Assembly (NCBI GenBank): GCA_020635495.1
Contig: JACJZQ010000015.1
Coordinates: 1 to 64,000, forward strand
Length of the DNA stretch: 64,000 nucleotides
DNA from: Flavobacteriales bacterium
GTDB lineage: Bacteria; Bacteroidota; Bacteroidia; UBA10329
Direction: 5' to 3'
Positions 34,936-43,370 of this stretch are shown piece after piece (the stretch's first letter is position 1; every line of letters begins with the position of its first letter). A program made the position numbers and the translations under genes. The notes under the pieces are model-generated. The model did not search any database, was not told the DNA's origin, and was given only the letters and a program-made list of their open reading frames with translations.

Positions 34936-35514
34936 TTAACGGGTGTTACAAATGCTGTTTGTTCTTCTTCTCAGTTCAGGAATAACAGATTCTTCGAACC
35001 ACGCATTCTTTTTAAGCCAAATGTTATTTCTGGGAGAAGGATGCGGCAACGGCAAATACGTGGGAAGATACTGAGCGTAGTTCCGTACCGTATCCGTAAG
35101 CGTGTTCTGGGCAGCGTCCTTCAAATAATACTGCTGCGCATAGTTTCCTATCAATAAGACCAGTTCCTTGTTGGGCATCATATCCAGAACAAGGTGGTGC
35201 CATGTAGGAGCACATTCGGGTCTTGGTGGCAGGTCTCCGCTTTTGCCCTTGCCCGGATAACAGAAGCCCATGGGAATAAGGGCAAACAACTCTTTGTTGT
35301 AGAACTCCTTTTCTGACACACCCAACCAAGACCGCAGTCTCTCACCACTTTTATCATCCCAAGGTATTCCTGTTCTATGCACAATACTTCCGGGGGCTTG
35401 CCCAACAATAACTATCCGGCTATTGGCAGAAGCAGCCAGAATCGGGTTCGCCCCATGGCTTAAATGAGATGAACAGATGGTGCAATTCCGTATTTCCGAT
35501 AACAGAGACTCCAT
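34936..35514 (-). CDS. Uracil-DNA glycosylase family protein
   Basis: The 192-residue protein has I-V-I-V-G-Q-A-P-G near residue 37, followed by G-I-P-W-D-D-K-S-G-E-R-L-R-S-W-L, and a late L-P-H-P-S-P-R-N. These correspond to the first motif, the substrate loop and the H-P-S minor-groove loop of the UDG superfamily. The early C-T-I-C-S-S-H pair replaces the four-Cys Fe-S set of families 4/5 only in part, so cluster binding is doubtful. It is a common but poorly studied family. The gene is flanked by 26-bp repeats, suggesting it moves or is maintained as a cassette. Confidence 0.8.
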   Translation of the reverse strand: MESLLSEIRNCTICSSHLSHGANPILAASANSRIVIVGQAPGSIVHRTGIPWDDKSGERLRSWLGVSEKEFYNKELFALIPMGFCYPGKGKSGDLPPRPECAPTWHHLVLDMMPNKELVLLIGNYAQQYYLKDAAQNTLTDTVRNYAQYLPTYLPLPHPSPRNNIWLKKNAWFEESVIPELRRRTNSICNTR

Positions 35515-35550
35515 TGGGTGTTGCCCTTACGTTGGTTGCTGGTAAACAGC

Positions 35551-35576
35551 GGTTGCCACTAAAGATAATGCGTTAG
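35551..35576. repeat. 26-bp direct repeat, copy B
   Basis: Same as copy A (34739-34764) except A for G at the ninth position. It starts 37 bases upstream of the UDG-family start codon. It continues as CGTTAGGC, which contains GTTAGGC, a match to the integron-core consensus GTTRRRY. Confidence 0.85.
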
Positions 35577-35585
35577 GCCACCTCA

Positions 35586-35620
35586 AAGACCTGCTAGGTT
35601 TTGGAAACCTAGCAGGTCTT
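35586..35620 (-). terminator. Perfect 16-bp stem-loop after the GH3-hydrolase gene
   Basis: A perfect 16-bp stem beginning AAGACCTGCT with a 3-base loop (35602-35604). It lies about 20 bases beyond the stop of the GH3-serine hydrolase gene and could end its transcript. The stem is long and there is no strong T run, so it may be an interspersed palindrome instead. Confidence 0.55.
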
Positions 35621-35638
35621 GCCCAACCTACTTTGGAA

Positions 35639-38563
35639 TCAATCCTCCAACGCATCATAGATTGCCTGCTGGATGTTGGTCCGCACATCCATTTTCAGGA
35701 GTTTGTTGTTGTCTGCATCAGGATACACGCGGTTGGAGAGGAAGATGTAAACAATGTTCTTCTCCGGGTCTGCCCAGGCCATGGTGCCCGTAAACCCGGT
35801 ATGCCCAAAACTGAGGTATGAGACGCAATCGCAGGTTGGGCCACCGTTGCCATCGGGTTCTGGTTTATCAAAACCGATTCCGCGCCTTACACCATTCTTG
35901 CAGAACTGGCACTTGGTGAATTCCTTGATGGTCTCTTGCCACAGGTAGCGCTTGCCACCATATTCGCCTTGGTTCAGAAACAGTTGCATGATAACGGCCA
36001 GGTCGTTGGCATTGGAGAACAATCCGGCATGGCCGCCCACCCCGCCCAGCATGGCTGCGCCCGGGTCGTGCACATCTCCTTGCACCAGCTGCTTTCTGAA
36101 AGCCATGTCGTATTCGGTAGGCACCAAACGTTCCAGTTTGATGCGTTTACGCGGCAGGTAACCCATGGTCTGCAACCCCAGCGGACGGTAGAATTTCTCC
36201 ATGGTGTAATCTTGCAACGGCTGCGCGGTCTTCTGCTCAATAACCCGTTTCATGTAGTAATAACCGAGGTCGCTGTACTTGTATTGCTGACGGTCTAACA
36301 GCCCCGATTCATTGATGAGGCGGTATATCGTATCCGGATAATCTTTGCGGATGAAGAGGTTCTGCGCCACCTGAATGGGAAACTCGGCAGAGGAAGTGGT
36401 CCGGTAGTATTTCGGATTAGGATTACCATCCTTCATGGTCTGCTGGTAGAACGGAATCCAAGCCTTGAGTTGGGCGTAATGCGCCAGCATATCGCGGAAG
36501 GTGATGTTCTTCTTGTTGGTGTTCTTGAGTTCGGTAAGATGGTCAGACACTTTCTGGTCCACATAGACCTCGCGTTGGTCTACCAACTTCATGAATGAGA
36601 TGAGCGAACCCGCCACTTTCGTGATGGAGGCAAGGTCGTACACGTCATCTGTTCTTACCGCCTGTTTTCCTTCATAAGTATGATGCCCGAAGGTTTTCTC
36701 GTACACCACTACCCCATCTTTGGCCACCAGCACCTGCGCACCGGGCGTGGCCTTTTTGGCAATGGCATCCAGCGTTAACGAATCTATGCGCAGCAGCACC
36801 TTCTCATCCATGCCCACCTGTGCGGGTTCGCCATAGGCCAAACGGCTTTTGTAGGTTCTGATGCCGTTGCCTGCCCTGAATTCGCGATTGGCGGTAACGG
36901 GCAATGTTCCAGAAACGCCAATACCTCCGAATATGGCCTGTGCAGCCATGCGTTCAGACACATCGGTCTGCTCGTACGAGAAAAGCAGGGCGTTGGCGTG
37001 TTCCAATCCGGGCATTCTGGCCAGCGCGTACGGATTACCGAACACGTTGATGATGACCTCCGTACTATAGCTCAGTTCTCCGATAATATCGAGCAGGTCT
37101 TGCTCTATGCCGTAATTCCTGTTGCGCTTGCTGCTGAGTCCGTGAATGCTGAGAATGACCTTGTCGAAGGTTTTGAGTTCGTTCAGCAAGGCAAAACGCG
37201 TTTCCTGATCGGCACCTTTCTGCAATTGGAAATGCTCTACGGGCGCGTAGCGCGATAGGGTCTGCTGAAAGAGGTTTCCTTCCTTATCGTCATATACCAA
37301 AGAGGCAATGCTTTCTTCCAAATCCTTGATAGGAACCGCATTCTTGTTGATGAGCAGCGTGAGCGAATTGGCCACCAATTCATTGTGTATGGCCCGCGCT
37401 TGGCTGTTGTTGAGGTCGGCTGTCAGATTTTGGAGGTCAACGGGTTTGTAGTTGTCCAACCCGAACCATGCTTTGGCCTCCAACACTTTGCGGCAACGTG
37501 CATCAATATCCGCTTGCGAAACGGTACCATCCTCCACTTTTTGGCGGATGAGTTCCATGGCCTTGGGAACGTCTTCGGCAAATTCCATGACGTCATTTCC
37601 CGCTAGGAAGGCCATCAGTTCCACCTCGCCCGGACCGTAATACTTACTGACGCCTTTCATGTTGAGCGCATCGGTGAAAATGAGCCCTTCGAACCCTAGC
37701 GAATCTTTGAGCAGGCCGTTGACGATCTTAGGACTGAGCGTAGAAGCCTGATTCTCGGTATTGTCCAACTCTGGAATGTAGAGGTGCGCCACCATCATGC
37801 TGCCCATTCCTGCTTCTATGGTGCGCTTGAAGGGGTAGAGTTCGAGTTCGTTCAGGCGTTTGTAATCATGCTTGATGATGGGCAACGTGAGGTGCGAATC
37901 GGAATCCGTATCGCCATGCCCCGGAAAGTGCTTGGCACAGGCAAGAATGTGGTTGTCCTGCATGCCTTTCATCACGGCAATTCCCTTGTTGGCCACGTTG
38001 ACCTTATCCTCACCGAAACTCCGTGTTCCGATCACAGGATTCTCAGGGTTGCTGTTCACATCCACCACAGGTGCAAAGTTGATGTGCATGCCCAGACGTT
38101 TCATTTGGCGGGCCACTTCCGCGCCAAAATCGTACAGTAACGAATCGTTCTCTATGGCACCCAGCGTCATCTGACGAGGATAATCGATGGTAGAATCGAG
38201 GCGCATGCCCACACCCCATTCTGCATCCATGGCAATCATGAGCGGCACATCTGAAGCTTCTTGCAGGTAATTCTGCATAACCGCATGACGAACCGGACCG
38301 CCTTGGAAGAAAATGAGTCCGCCTATCTTGTGTTCACGGATCAGATTCTCCAAATCTTTAATATGAGTTGAATCCTTATTAGAGTAGGCCGCCACCATGA
38401 ACAGTTGCGCCAAGCGTTGGTCTGGCGTAAGGGTGTTGAATACCGAATCGACCCAAGCCTGTTTGTTGTGGTTGAAGAAAACGGGGCGTTCCTGTGCAAC
38501 GGACCAAGAGGTCTGCCCCATCAGCACCACGATCAAAAGGAAAAAACTGGTTGTTCGACTCAT
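35639..38563 (-). CDS. GH3 beta-N-acetylglucosaminidase-like domain fused to a serine beta-lactamase-fold hydrolase
   Basis: About 974 residues from ATG 38563. A signal peptide ends S-V-A-Q. The first half is a GH3 domain with K-H-F-P-G-H-G-D-T-D-x-D-S-H, the NagZ-type acid/base motif, and the nucleophile Asp298 in F-T-D-A-L-N-M-K-G; a GH3 C-terminal domain follows. The last 370 residues are a class C beta-lactamase/PBP fold with S-I-T-K (Ser646, Lys649) and Y-S-D as second motif. Such fusions are known in Bacteroidota and should act on peptidoglycan fragments in the periplasm. An earlier in-frame ATG at 38611 would spoil the signal peptide. Confidence 0.9.
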   Translation of the reverse strand: MSRTTSFFLLIVVLMGQTSWSVAQERPVFFNHNKQAWVDSVFNTLTPDQRLAQLFMVAAYSNKDSTHIKDLENLIREHKIGGLIFFQGGPVRHAVMQNYLQEASDVPLMIAMDAEWGVGMRLDSTIDYPRQMTLGAIENDSLLYDFGAEVARQMKRLGMHINFAPVVDVNSNPENPVIGTRSFGEDKVNVANKGIAVMKGMQDNHILACAKHFPGHGDTDSDSHLTLPIIKHDYKRLNELELYPFKRTIEAGMGSMMVAHLYIPELDNTENQASTLSPKIVNGLLKDSLGFEGLIFTDALNMKGVSKYYGPGEVELMAFLAGNDVMEFAEDVPKAMELIRQKVEDGTVSQADIDARCRKVLEAKAWFGLDNYKPVDLQNLTADLNNSQARAIHNELVANSLTLLINKNAVPIKDLEESIASLVYDDKEGNLFQQTLSRYAPVEHFQLQKGADQETRFALLNELKTFDKVILSIHGLSSKRNRNYGIEQDLLDIIGELSYSTEVIINVFGNPYALARMPGLEHANALLFSYEQTDVSERMAAQAIFGGIGVSGTLPVTANREFRAGNGIRTYKSRLAYGEPAQVGMDEKVLLRIDSLTLDAIAKKATPGAQVLVAKDGVVVYEKTFGHHTYEGKQAVRTDDVYDLASITKVAGSLISFMKLVDQREVYVDQKVSDHLTELKNTNKKNITFRDMLAHYAQLKAWIPFYQQTMKDGNPNPKYYRTTSSAEFPIQVAQNLFIRKDYPDTIYRLINESGLLDRQQYKYSDLGYYYMKRVIEQKTAQPLQDYTMEKFYRPLGLQTMGYLPRKRIKLERLVPTEYDMAFRKQLVQGDVHDPGAAMLGGVGGHAGLFSNANDLAVIMQLFLNQGEYGGKRYLWQETIKEFTKCQFCKNGVRRGIGFDKPEPDGNGGPTCDCVSYLSFGHTGFTGTMAWADPEKNIVYIFLSNRVYPDADNNKLLKMDVRTNIQQAIYDALED

Positions 38564-38643
38564 ATCTCTCGAAGGTGAACAAATAATGAGCCGCGGAATT
38601 TCGTTTAACATGTTAATTATTCACACGTTCCTGTCAGATCAAA

Positions 38644-38651
38644 TAACTTTG
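38644..38651 (+). promoter_or_regulatory. -7 promoter element of the mutL operon
   Basis: TAACTTTG is an exact TAnnTTTG match, five bases before ATG 38656, in the divergent gap from the GH3-hydrolase gene. The first gene would have a very short leader or use the second ATG at 38662. Confidence 0.45.
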
Positions 38652-38655
38652 AGGC

Positions 38656-38949
38656 ATGAGTATGCGCATTCCTTCCATGTTTAAGACCCCGAGGCACCGC
38701 ACCTTCGACTACAAACCCATCATCTATGATGAGCAAAAGGAGAAGAAGCGGAAACTGAATGAATTGGTAGAAGCACAGAAGAATGGCGAACTCTCTGACG
38801 AGGTGAGACAGGCCCGTATCAGAAAGATACTTGGGCACCGCATGTCTGACCCACGATTCGATAGAAAACGACAATCTCTGAACCAAATGATGCGTTTGAT
38901 CGCCATCATGGCCGTACTTTTCGGGCTGTTCTGGTTTTTACTGAGCTAG
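38656..38949 (+). CDS. Small single-pass membrane protein upstream of mutL
   Basis: The 97-residue product has a basic, soluble N-terminal part with a K/E-rich helix (about 22-60) and one C-terminal hydrophobic helix (about 78-96), i.e. a tail-anchored layout. ATG 38656 and ATG 38662 are both possible starts. It sits 14 bases before mutL and is probably cotranscribed with it. The family is not recognised, and a role in mismatch repair is not implied by the sequence. Confidence 0.75.
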   Translation: MSMRIPSMFKTPRHRTFDYKPIIYDEQKEKKRKLNELVEAQKNGELSDEVRQARIRKILGHRMSDPRFDRKRQSLNQMMRLIAIMAVLFGLFWFLLS

Positions 38950-38963
38950 AGCCGAGACAAAGT

Positions 38964-40784
38964 ATGGGAGACATTATCCGCCTACTTCCTGATTCCGTTG
39001 CCAACCAGATTGCCGCTGGTGAGGTTATTCAGCGCCCAGCTTCGGCTGTGAAGGAGTTGCTGGAGAATTCTGTAGATGCTGGTGCAAGCAAGATCCAACT
39101 CATTATTGAAGATGCGGGTAAGGTTCTGATCCAAGTGATTGATAACGGCAAAGGCATGAGCGAGAATGATGCGCGCATGTGCTTTGAGCGCCATGCCACT
39201 TCCAAGATCGAGACGGCCGACCAACTTTTTGCCATCAATACCAAAGGGTTTCGTGGCGAAGCAATGGCTTCGATTGCGGCTGTGGCACAAGTGGAAATGA
39301 AAACCCGAACAGAGGATAATCCGATCGGGGTACAGATAAACATTGCGGGTTCCAAAATTCAGAAGCAGGAAGCTTGTCAGACGCCTGTGGGCACCAGCAC
39401 AAGCGTCAAGAATCTGTTCTTCAATGTTCCTGCGCGAAGAAATTTCCTAAAATCGAATCAAGTGGAAATGCGGCACATCATGGATGAGTTCATCCGCGTG
39501 GCGCTGCCGCACACCAATATTGAAATGAGTCTTCACCATGATGGTGATGAGATCTTTCATCTGAAAGCAGGTAAACTCCGCCAACGTATCGTGGAACTCT
39601 TCGGAAAAGGCTTCAATGAGAAATTGGTTCCAATCTCTGAGGAGACCAGCATTGCCAAAATCAGCGGCTTTGTAGGCAAGCCCGATTTTGCACGGAAAAA
39701 GCGTGGCGAACAGTTCTTCTTTGTGAACGACCGTTTCATCAAAAGTGGCTATCTGAACCACGCAATTGCAAGCGCCTACGATGATCTGCTGCAGGAGAAA
39801 ATGCACCCTGCCTACTTCGTTTTCTTTGAGGTGAATCCGAGTTTCATCGACATCAACATCCATCCTACCAAAACTGAGATCAAGTTTGAGGATGAGAAAT
39901 CGGTTTACGCCATTCTGCGTTCGGCCACGCGGCAATCTTTGGGTAAGTACAACATCTCTCCCACCTTGGATTTCGACCAGGAAATGAGCATCACATTTCC
40001 GCCTCCGCCCAAGAATGTAACGATGTTCCAGCCAGAGTTGCCCGTGAAGCAATCAGGTTCCGTATCCGCCAAAGGCGCACACTCTGCAGCCATGGTCAAC
40101 AGTAGAACAGAAGGCTGGGCCGCAAAGCCCGAAGACGATTGGCAAAAGCTGTACGAGGGGTTGCAATCTCAACCACAGGAAACCACCACCGTGCAAAGTA
40201 GCATGTCGGTTGGCGGTACCGAAAAGAAACGCACCGTTCAACTGCACGGTCGATACATTTTATCTACCGTAAAATCCGGTGCCATCATCATTGACCAGAA
40301 ACGCGCACACCAACGTGTGATCTACGAACAGATCATCCGCAGTTTGGCCATGCAGCAGATTCCGAAACAACAGCAATTGTTTCCGATCAATCTCGAACTG
40401 AACAGTGCCGATTCCAAGACCCTTTCCGGCATTCTGGATGAATTGAAACTCTTTGGTATTGACATTGAGCCATTCGGCAAGAATGCATTTGTGATCCAAG
40501 GCTTGGCCACCTTCATTGATGAGAATTCGGTGCGGGATGTGATCGATGAAATTCTGGAAGAATACAACAGTTCTGGAAATCTGAAAGGCAGCAAACGACA
40601 GGAAAAATTGGCGCAGGCCATGGCACGGAAAGCAGCCATTCCGTATGGAAAAATGCTGCAGGAAGAGGAAATGACCCAGCTTATTGATGAGCTCTTCGCC
40701 TGCGACCTGCCCTACACCGCTCCCAACGGAAAACCAACCTTAATTACGTTAGGATTGGACGAATTGGAGAAAAGGTTTGGGTGA
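38964..40784 (+). CDS. mutL: DNA mismatch repair protein MutL
   Basis: The 606-residue protein has the GHKL ATPase blocks N-S-V-D-A-G-A, D-N-G-K-G-M and T-K-G-F-R-G-E-A, then a linker and a C-terminal dimerisation domain. MutL links MutS mismatch recognition to strand removal. In bacteria without MutH the C-terminal domain is an endonuclease with D-Q-H-A-x2-E-x4-E. Here residues 444-455 read D-Q-K-R-A-H-Q-R-V-I-Y-E, so both the His and the first Glu are replaced, while the late P-N-G-K-P-T motif is present. The first replacement is the more unusual one. The length is normal. Confidence 0.96.
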   Translation: MGDIIRLLPDSVANQIAAGEVIQRPASAVKELLENSVDAGASKIQLIIEDAGKVLIQVIDNGKGMSENDARMCFERHATSKIETADQLFAINTKGFRGEAMASIAAVAQVEMKTRTEDNPIGVQINIAGSKIQKQEACQTPVGTSTSVKNLFFNVPARRNFLKSNQVEMRHIMDEFIRVALPHTNIEMSLHHDGDEIFHLKAGKLRQRIVELFGKGFNEKLVPISEETSIAKISGFVGKPDFARKKRGEQFFFVNDRFIKSGYLNHAIASAYDDLLQEKMHPAYFVFFEVNPSFIDINIHPTKTEIKFEDEKSVYAILRSATRQSLGKYNISPTLDFDQEMSITFPPPPKNVTMFQPELPVKQSGSVSAKGAHSAAMVNSRTEGWAAKPEDDWQKLYEGLQSQPQETTTVQSSMSVGGTEKKRTVQLHGRYILSTVKSGAIIIDQKRAHQRVIYEQIIRSLAMQQIPKQQQLFPINLELNSADSKTLSGILDELKLFGIDIEPFGKNAFVIQGLATFIDENSVRDVIDEILEEYNSSGNLKGSKRQEKLAQAMARKAAIPYGKMLQEEEMTQLIDELFACDLPYTAPNGKPTLITLGLDELEKRFG

Positions 40785-40861
40785 GTTAGGCGTAAGTCAA
40801 AAGGCCTAAGGCAAAAGAAACCTTACCAACCTTATGCCTTGTTACTTATTCCTTACGACCA
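40785..40861. repeat. Inverted array of heptanucleotide units after mutL
   Basis: In sevens the segment reads gttaggc/gtaagtc/aaaaggc/ctaaggc/aaaagaa, then accttac/caacctt/atgcctt/gttactt/attcctt/acgacca. The first five units are the reverse-complement form and the rest the forward form of the unit seen in msrB (26680-26749). The two arms can pair into an imperfect hairpin. Confidence 0.75.
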
Positions 40862-40871
40862 ACAAAAAGAA

Positions 40872-40899
40872 ACCCCGCACAACCGTGGTCATGCGGGGT
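40872..40899 (-). terminator. Hairpin terminator of the rhodanese gene
   Basis: ACCCCGCA (40872-40879) and TGCGGGGT (40892-40899) form a perfect 8-bp stem. On the minus strand a T-rich run follows. It lies in the convergent gap between mutL and the rhodanese gene and may serve both. Confidence 0.75.
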
Positions 40900-40940
40900 C
40901 AACCATTGATAGGCCTCTAACCATCAACCTTTTTCCTACA

Positions 40941-41252
40941 TCACATCATCGCCTGCACACTATTCCAAGGCCCACCATTCTCCACCTCAATACCAGCCTT
41001 TCTAAGCTGATCTGCTGCCATACCACTTCTCGCTCCCGAACGGCAACAGGTAACAATCGGCTTGTTCTTGCGCTTCAACTCGTTCACTTTATTTGGAATG
41101 ATATTCAACGGAATATTGACCGACTCTTTGATGTGACCTGCTTTGTACTCTTCCGGAGTTCTTACATCAATTATCAAAGCACCTCTTTGAAGAAGGTCGC
41201 TCACTTTTTCGTTGGTCTTTGTTCCTCCGAACAATGTTGAAAATATGCCCAT
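40941..41252 (-). CDS. Single-domain rhodanese-like protein
   Basis: The 103-residue protein has I-D-V-R-T-P-E-E-Y-K-A-G-H-I, S-V-N-I-P-L-N and the active loop C-C-R-S-G-A-R-S-G, closing with V-E-N-G-G-P-W. It is a cytosolic sulfurtransferase with a short N-terminal helix (G-I-F-S-T-L-F-G-G). Paralogous to the rhodanese at 31619-31882. Divergent from the pentaheme cytochrome gene; the gap holds the dyad GTAAC-N4-GTTAC. Confidence 0.9.
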   Translation of the reverse strand: MGIFSTLFGGTKTNEKVSDLLQRGALIIDVRTPEEYKAGHIKESVNIPLNIIPNKVNELKRKNKPIVTCCRSGARSGMAADQLRKAGIEVENGGPWNSVQAMM

Positions 41253-41308
41253 GATTCTTTTGTCTTGATTTGTTGGAACAAAGGTGGGGTCGGTCAGTTA
41301 TATAAATC

Positions 41309-41322
41309 GTAACAAGAGTTAC
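41309..41322. promoter_or_regulatory. GTAAC-N4-GTTAC palindrome in a divergent promoter region
   Basis: A perfect 5-4-5 inverted repeat 57 bases upstream of the rhodanese start and 72 bases upstream of the cytochrome start. The shape fits a Crp/Fnr-family regulator, which would make sense for a redox cytochrome. No regulator of that family is encoded in the window. Confidence 0.4.
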
Positions 41323-41393
41323 ATAAGGTTTGTCGTAGCGTGAACTTAATCGAGTACGAAAACAGGTATTTTAGTCGCCACTAAACCCGAACC

Positions 41394-43340
41394 ATGCACA
41401 AGCATCTGAAAATTGGAATCGTTCTTCTCGTTGCGCTGACCACGTACCTCGCCTCCATTGCCAATTACCAATGGAGTCGGTCTAACGCATATCACGGTCC
41501 TAACGAGATCAACTTTTTCCGTGGCAACAACATTGGTTTGCCATTGGCCGATAACGGTTACTTCAAAGCATCTGGCAATTGCGATGGCTGCCACGGTTAT
41601 GATGAGACCATGGAAGCTAACGTGAATGAAGCGGGAGATGACATCAGTCCGGTTACCATGTGGCGCGGAACCATGATGGCCAATTCGGCCAAAGACCCGC
41701 TATGGAGAGCAAAAGTGAGCCACGAAGTTGCCATTAATCCTTCGCATCAGGAAGCGTTGGAAGACAAGTGTACTTCTTGCCACGCTCCAATGGGAAAATA
41801 CTCTCATGTTGAATTCAATATTGGCCCTTACGGTATGGATGATCTGGAAAACGATTCGTTGGGTATGGATGGTGTTTCGTGCTTGGCGTGTCACAAACAG
41901 TCTACGCAAGACCTCGGCAATCTGAACTCAGGTAATTTGAATTTTGCTTCTCAACCCGTGGCATTCGGTCCGTTTGGGAAACCATTTGAAGCACCTATGC
42001 AAGATCTGGTAGGTATTCTCCCTGTTGAAAGTGAGCATATTCAAGATGCTGGAATCTGTGCCGGATGTCACACGTTACTAACTAATAGTGTTGACCTACA
42101 AGGAACATCCACTGGAGAGACGTTTGTGGAGCAGGCCACTTACCACGAATGGCTGAACTCGGCTTACAATGATGGCGAGCCCTTGGCGCAGACCTGCCAA
42201 GAATGCCACATGCCAGAAGAAGATGCAGACGTTATTCTGTCCGCTGGTTATTCAGAATTGTTTCCAAGGTCTGGAGTTAGAAGACATGAGTTGGTCGGTG
42301 GCAATACGTTCATGCTGAAGCTGATGAAAGACAATGCCGTCTCTATCGGTTTGGCGGCTACGGATGAGGTGATGGACTCAACCATTGCGCGAACTACAAG
42401 AATGCTAAAGAATCAGACCGTTGACCTTGACCTCGAGTTTGCAACGTTTGCCAACGATACGGGCTATTTTGAAGTGAGATTGGAAAACAAGGCAGGCCAC
42501 AAATTCCCTTCGGGTTATCCAGCACGTAGAGCATTTGTTGAGTTCTTGGTTCTGCAAGGCAATGGAGATACGCTTTTCCAATCTGGACTGATGAACCCCG
42601 ATTACACCGTTTCTGGTGAGAATGCCGACTACGAACCACATTACAACGTGATCAACAGTCCGAGTCAGGCGCAGATCTACGAGATGGTAATGGGAGATGT
42701 GAACAGCAACGTTACAACCGTCTTGGAACGCGCTTATGTCCACCTGAAGGACAATCGCCTGGCTCCGGCAGGTTTCACCACCTCACATGCTGCTTACGAT
42801 ACAACTCAGATTGTTGGAAACGCTCTATCAGATTCCGATTTCAACTTCGAAGGATTTGAAGGTTCCGGTACAGATATGATACGGTATCACGTTCCGTTGA
42901 ACGGATACAACGGAACCATCAAGGTCATCGCACGGATGAAGTATCAATCGGTTCCACCACGGTTTTTGACGGAGATGTTCGCGGTTTCAACACCAGAGAT
43001 CGATGCGTTTGAATCCATGTACAATAATGCTGATAAGAGCCCTGTGCTCATCGCGGCAGATTCCATTCTGAGCATCAATGTGGTTACTGATGTGGCTGAA
43101 GTTTCAGAACCGGACATCGTGATTTACCCGAACCCGACCACCAATGGATTGGTGAGACTGAAAGGCAAGGATGTGAACCGAATCACTTCTGTTCAGGTGT
43201 TTGATGTCAAAGGAAAGTTGGTCAGTAAGCATTCTCAGTTGAACAACACCACCATTGAACTGCCAGAATCACAAGGTGTTTATATCATCAGATACGAAGG
43301 CGACTTCGGATTCCGTGTTCGAAGGGTGCTGAGGAAGTAA
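41394..43340 (+). CDS. Secreted pentaheme cytochrome c with T9SS sorting domain
   Basis: The 648-residue product has a signal sequence (about 1-24) and five C-x-x-C-H heme motifs at residues 63-67, 126-130, 163-167, 222-226 and 268-272, all in the first half as in cytochrome c554-like proteins. A beta-rich middle region and a C-terminal T9SS domain follow (I-Y-P-N-P-T-T-N-G ... G-V-Y-I-I-R-Y). Heme attachment in the periplasm followed by T9SS export would place a redox protein on the cell surface. The electron partner is unknown; no reductase or oxidase gene is adjacent. A membrane metallopeptidase gene follows by 30 bases. Confidence 0.9.
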   Translation: MHKHLKIGIVLLVALTTYLASIANYQWSRSNAYHGPNEINFFRGNNIGLPLADNGYFKASGNCDGCHGYDETMEANVNEAGDDISPVTMWRGTMMANSAKDPLWRAKVSHEVAINPSHQEALEDKCTSCHAPMGKYSHVEFNIGPYGMDDLENDSLGMDGVSCLACHKQSTQDLGNLNSGNLNFASQPVAFGPFGKPFEAPMQDLVGILPVESEHIQDAGICAGCHTLLTNSVDLQGTSTGETFVEQATYHEWLNSAYNDGEPLAQTCQECHMPEEDADVILSAGYSELFPRSGVRRHELVGGNTFMLKLMKDNAVSIGLAATDEVMDSTIARTTRMLKNQTVDLDLEFATFANDTGYFEVRLENKAGHKFPSGYPARRAFVEFLVLQGNGDTLFQSGLMNPDYTVSGENADYEPHYNVINSPSQAQIYEMVMGDVNSNVTTVLERAYVHLKDNRLAPAGFTTSHAAYDTTQIVGNALSDSDFNFEGFEGSGTDMIRYHVPLNGYNGTIKVIARMKYQSVPPRFLTEMFAVSTPEIDAFESMYNNADKSPVLIAADSILSINVVTDVAEVSEPDIVIYPNPTTNGLVRLKGKDVNRITSVQVFDVKGKLVSKHSQLNNTTIELPESQGVYIIRYEGDFGFRVRRVLRK

Positions 43341-43370
43341 CAATCAGCCTCAAACCTCGTTGCACTTGGC

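Noticed and set aside
39447..40052. 201-codon minus-strand open frame
   Set aside because: It lies entirely inside mutL in antisense and shows no protein-like motif.
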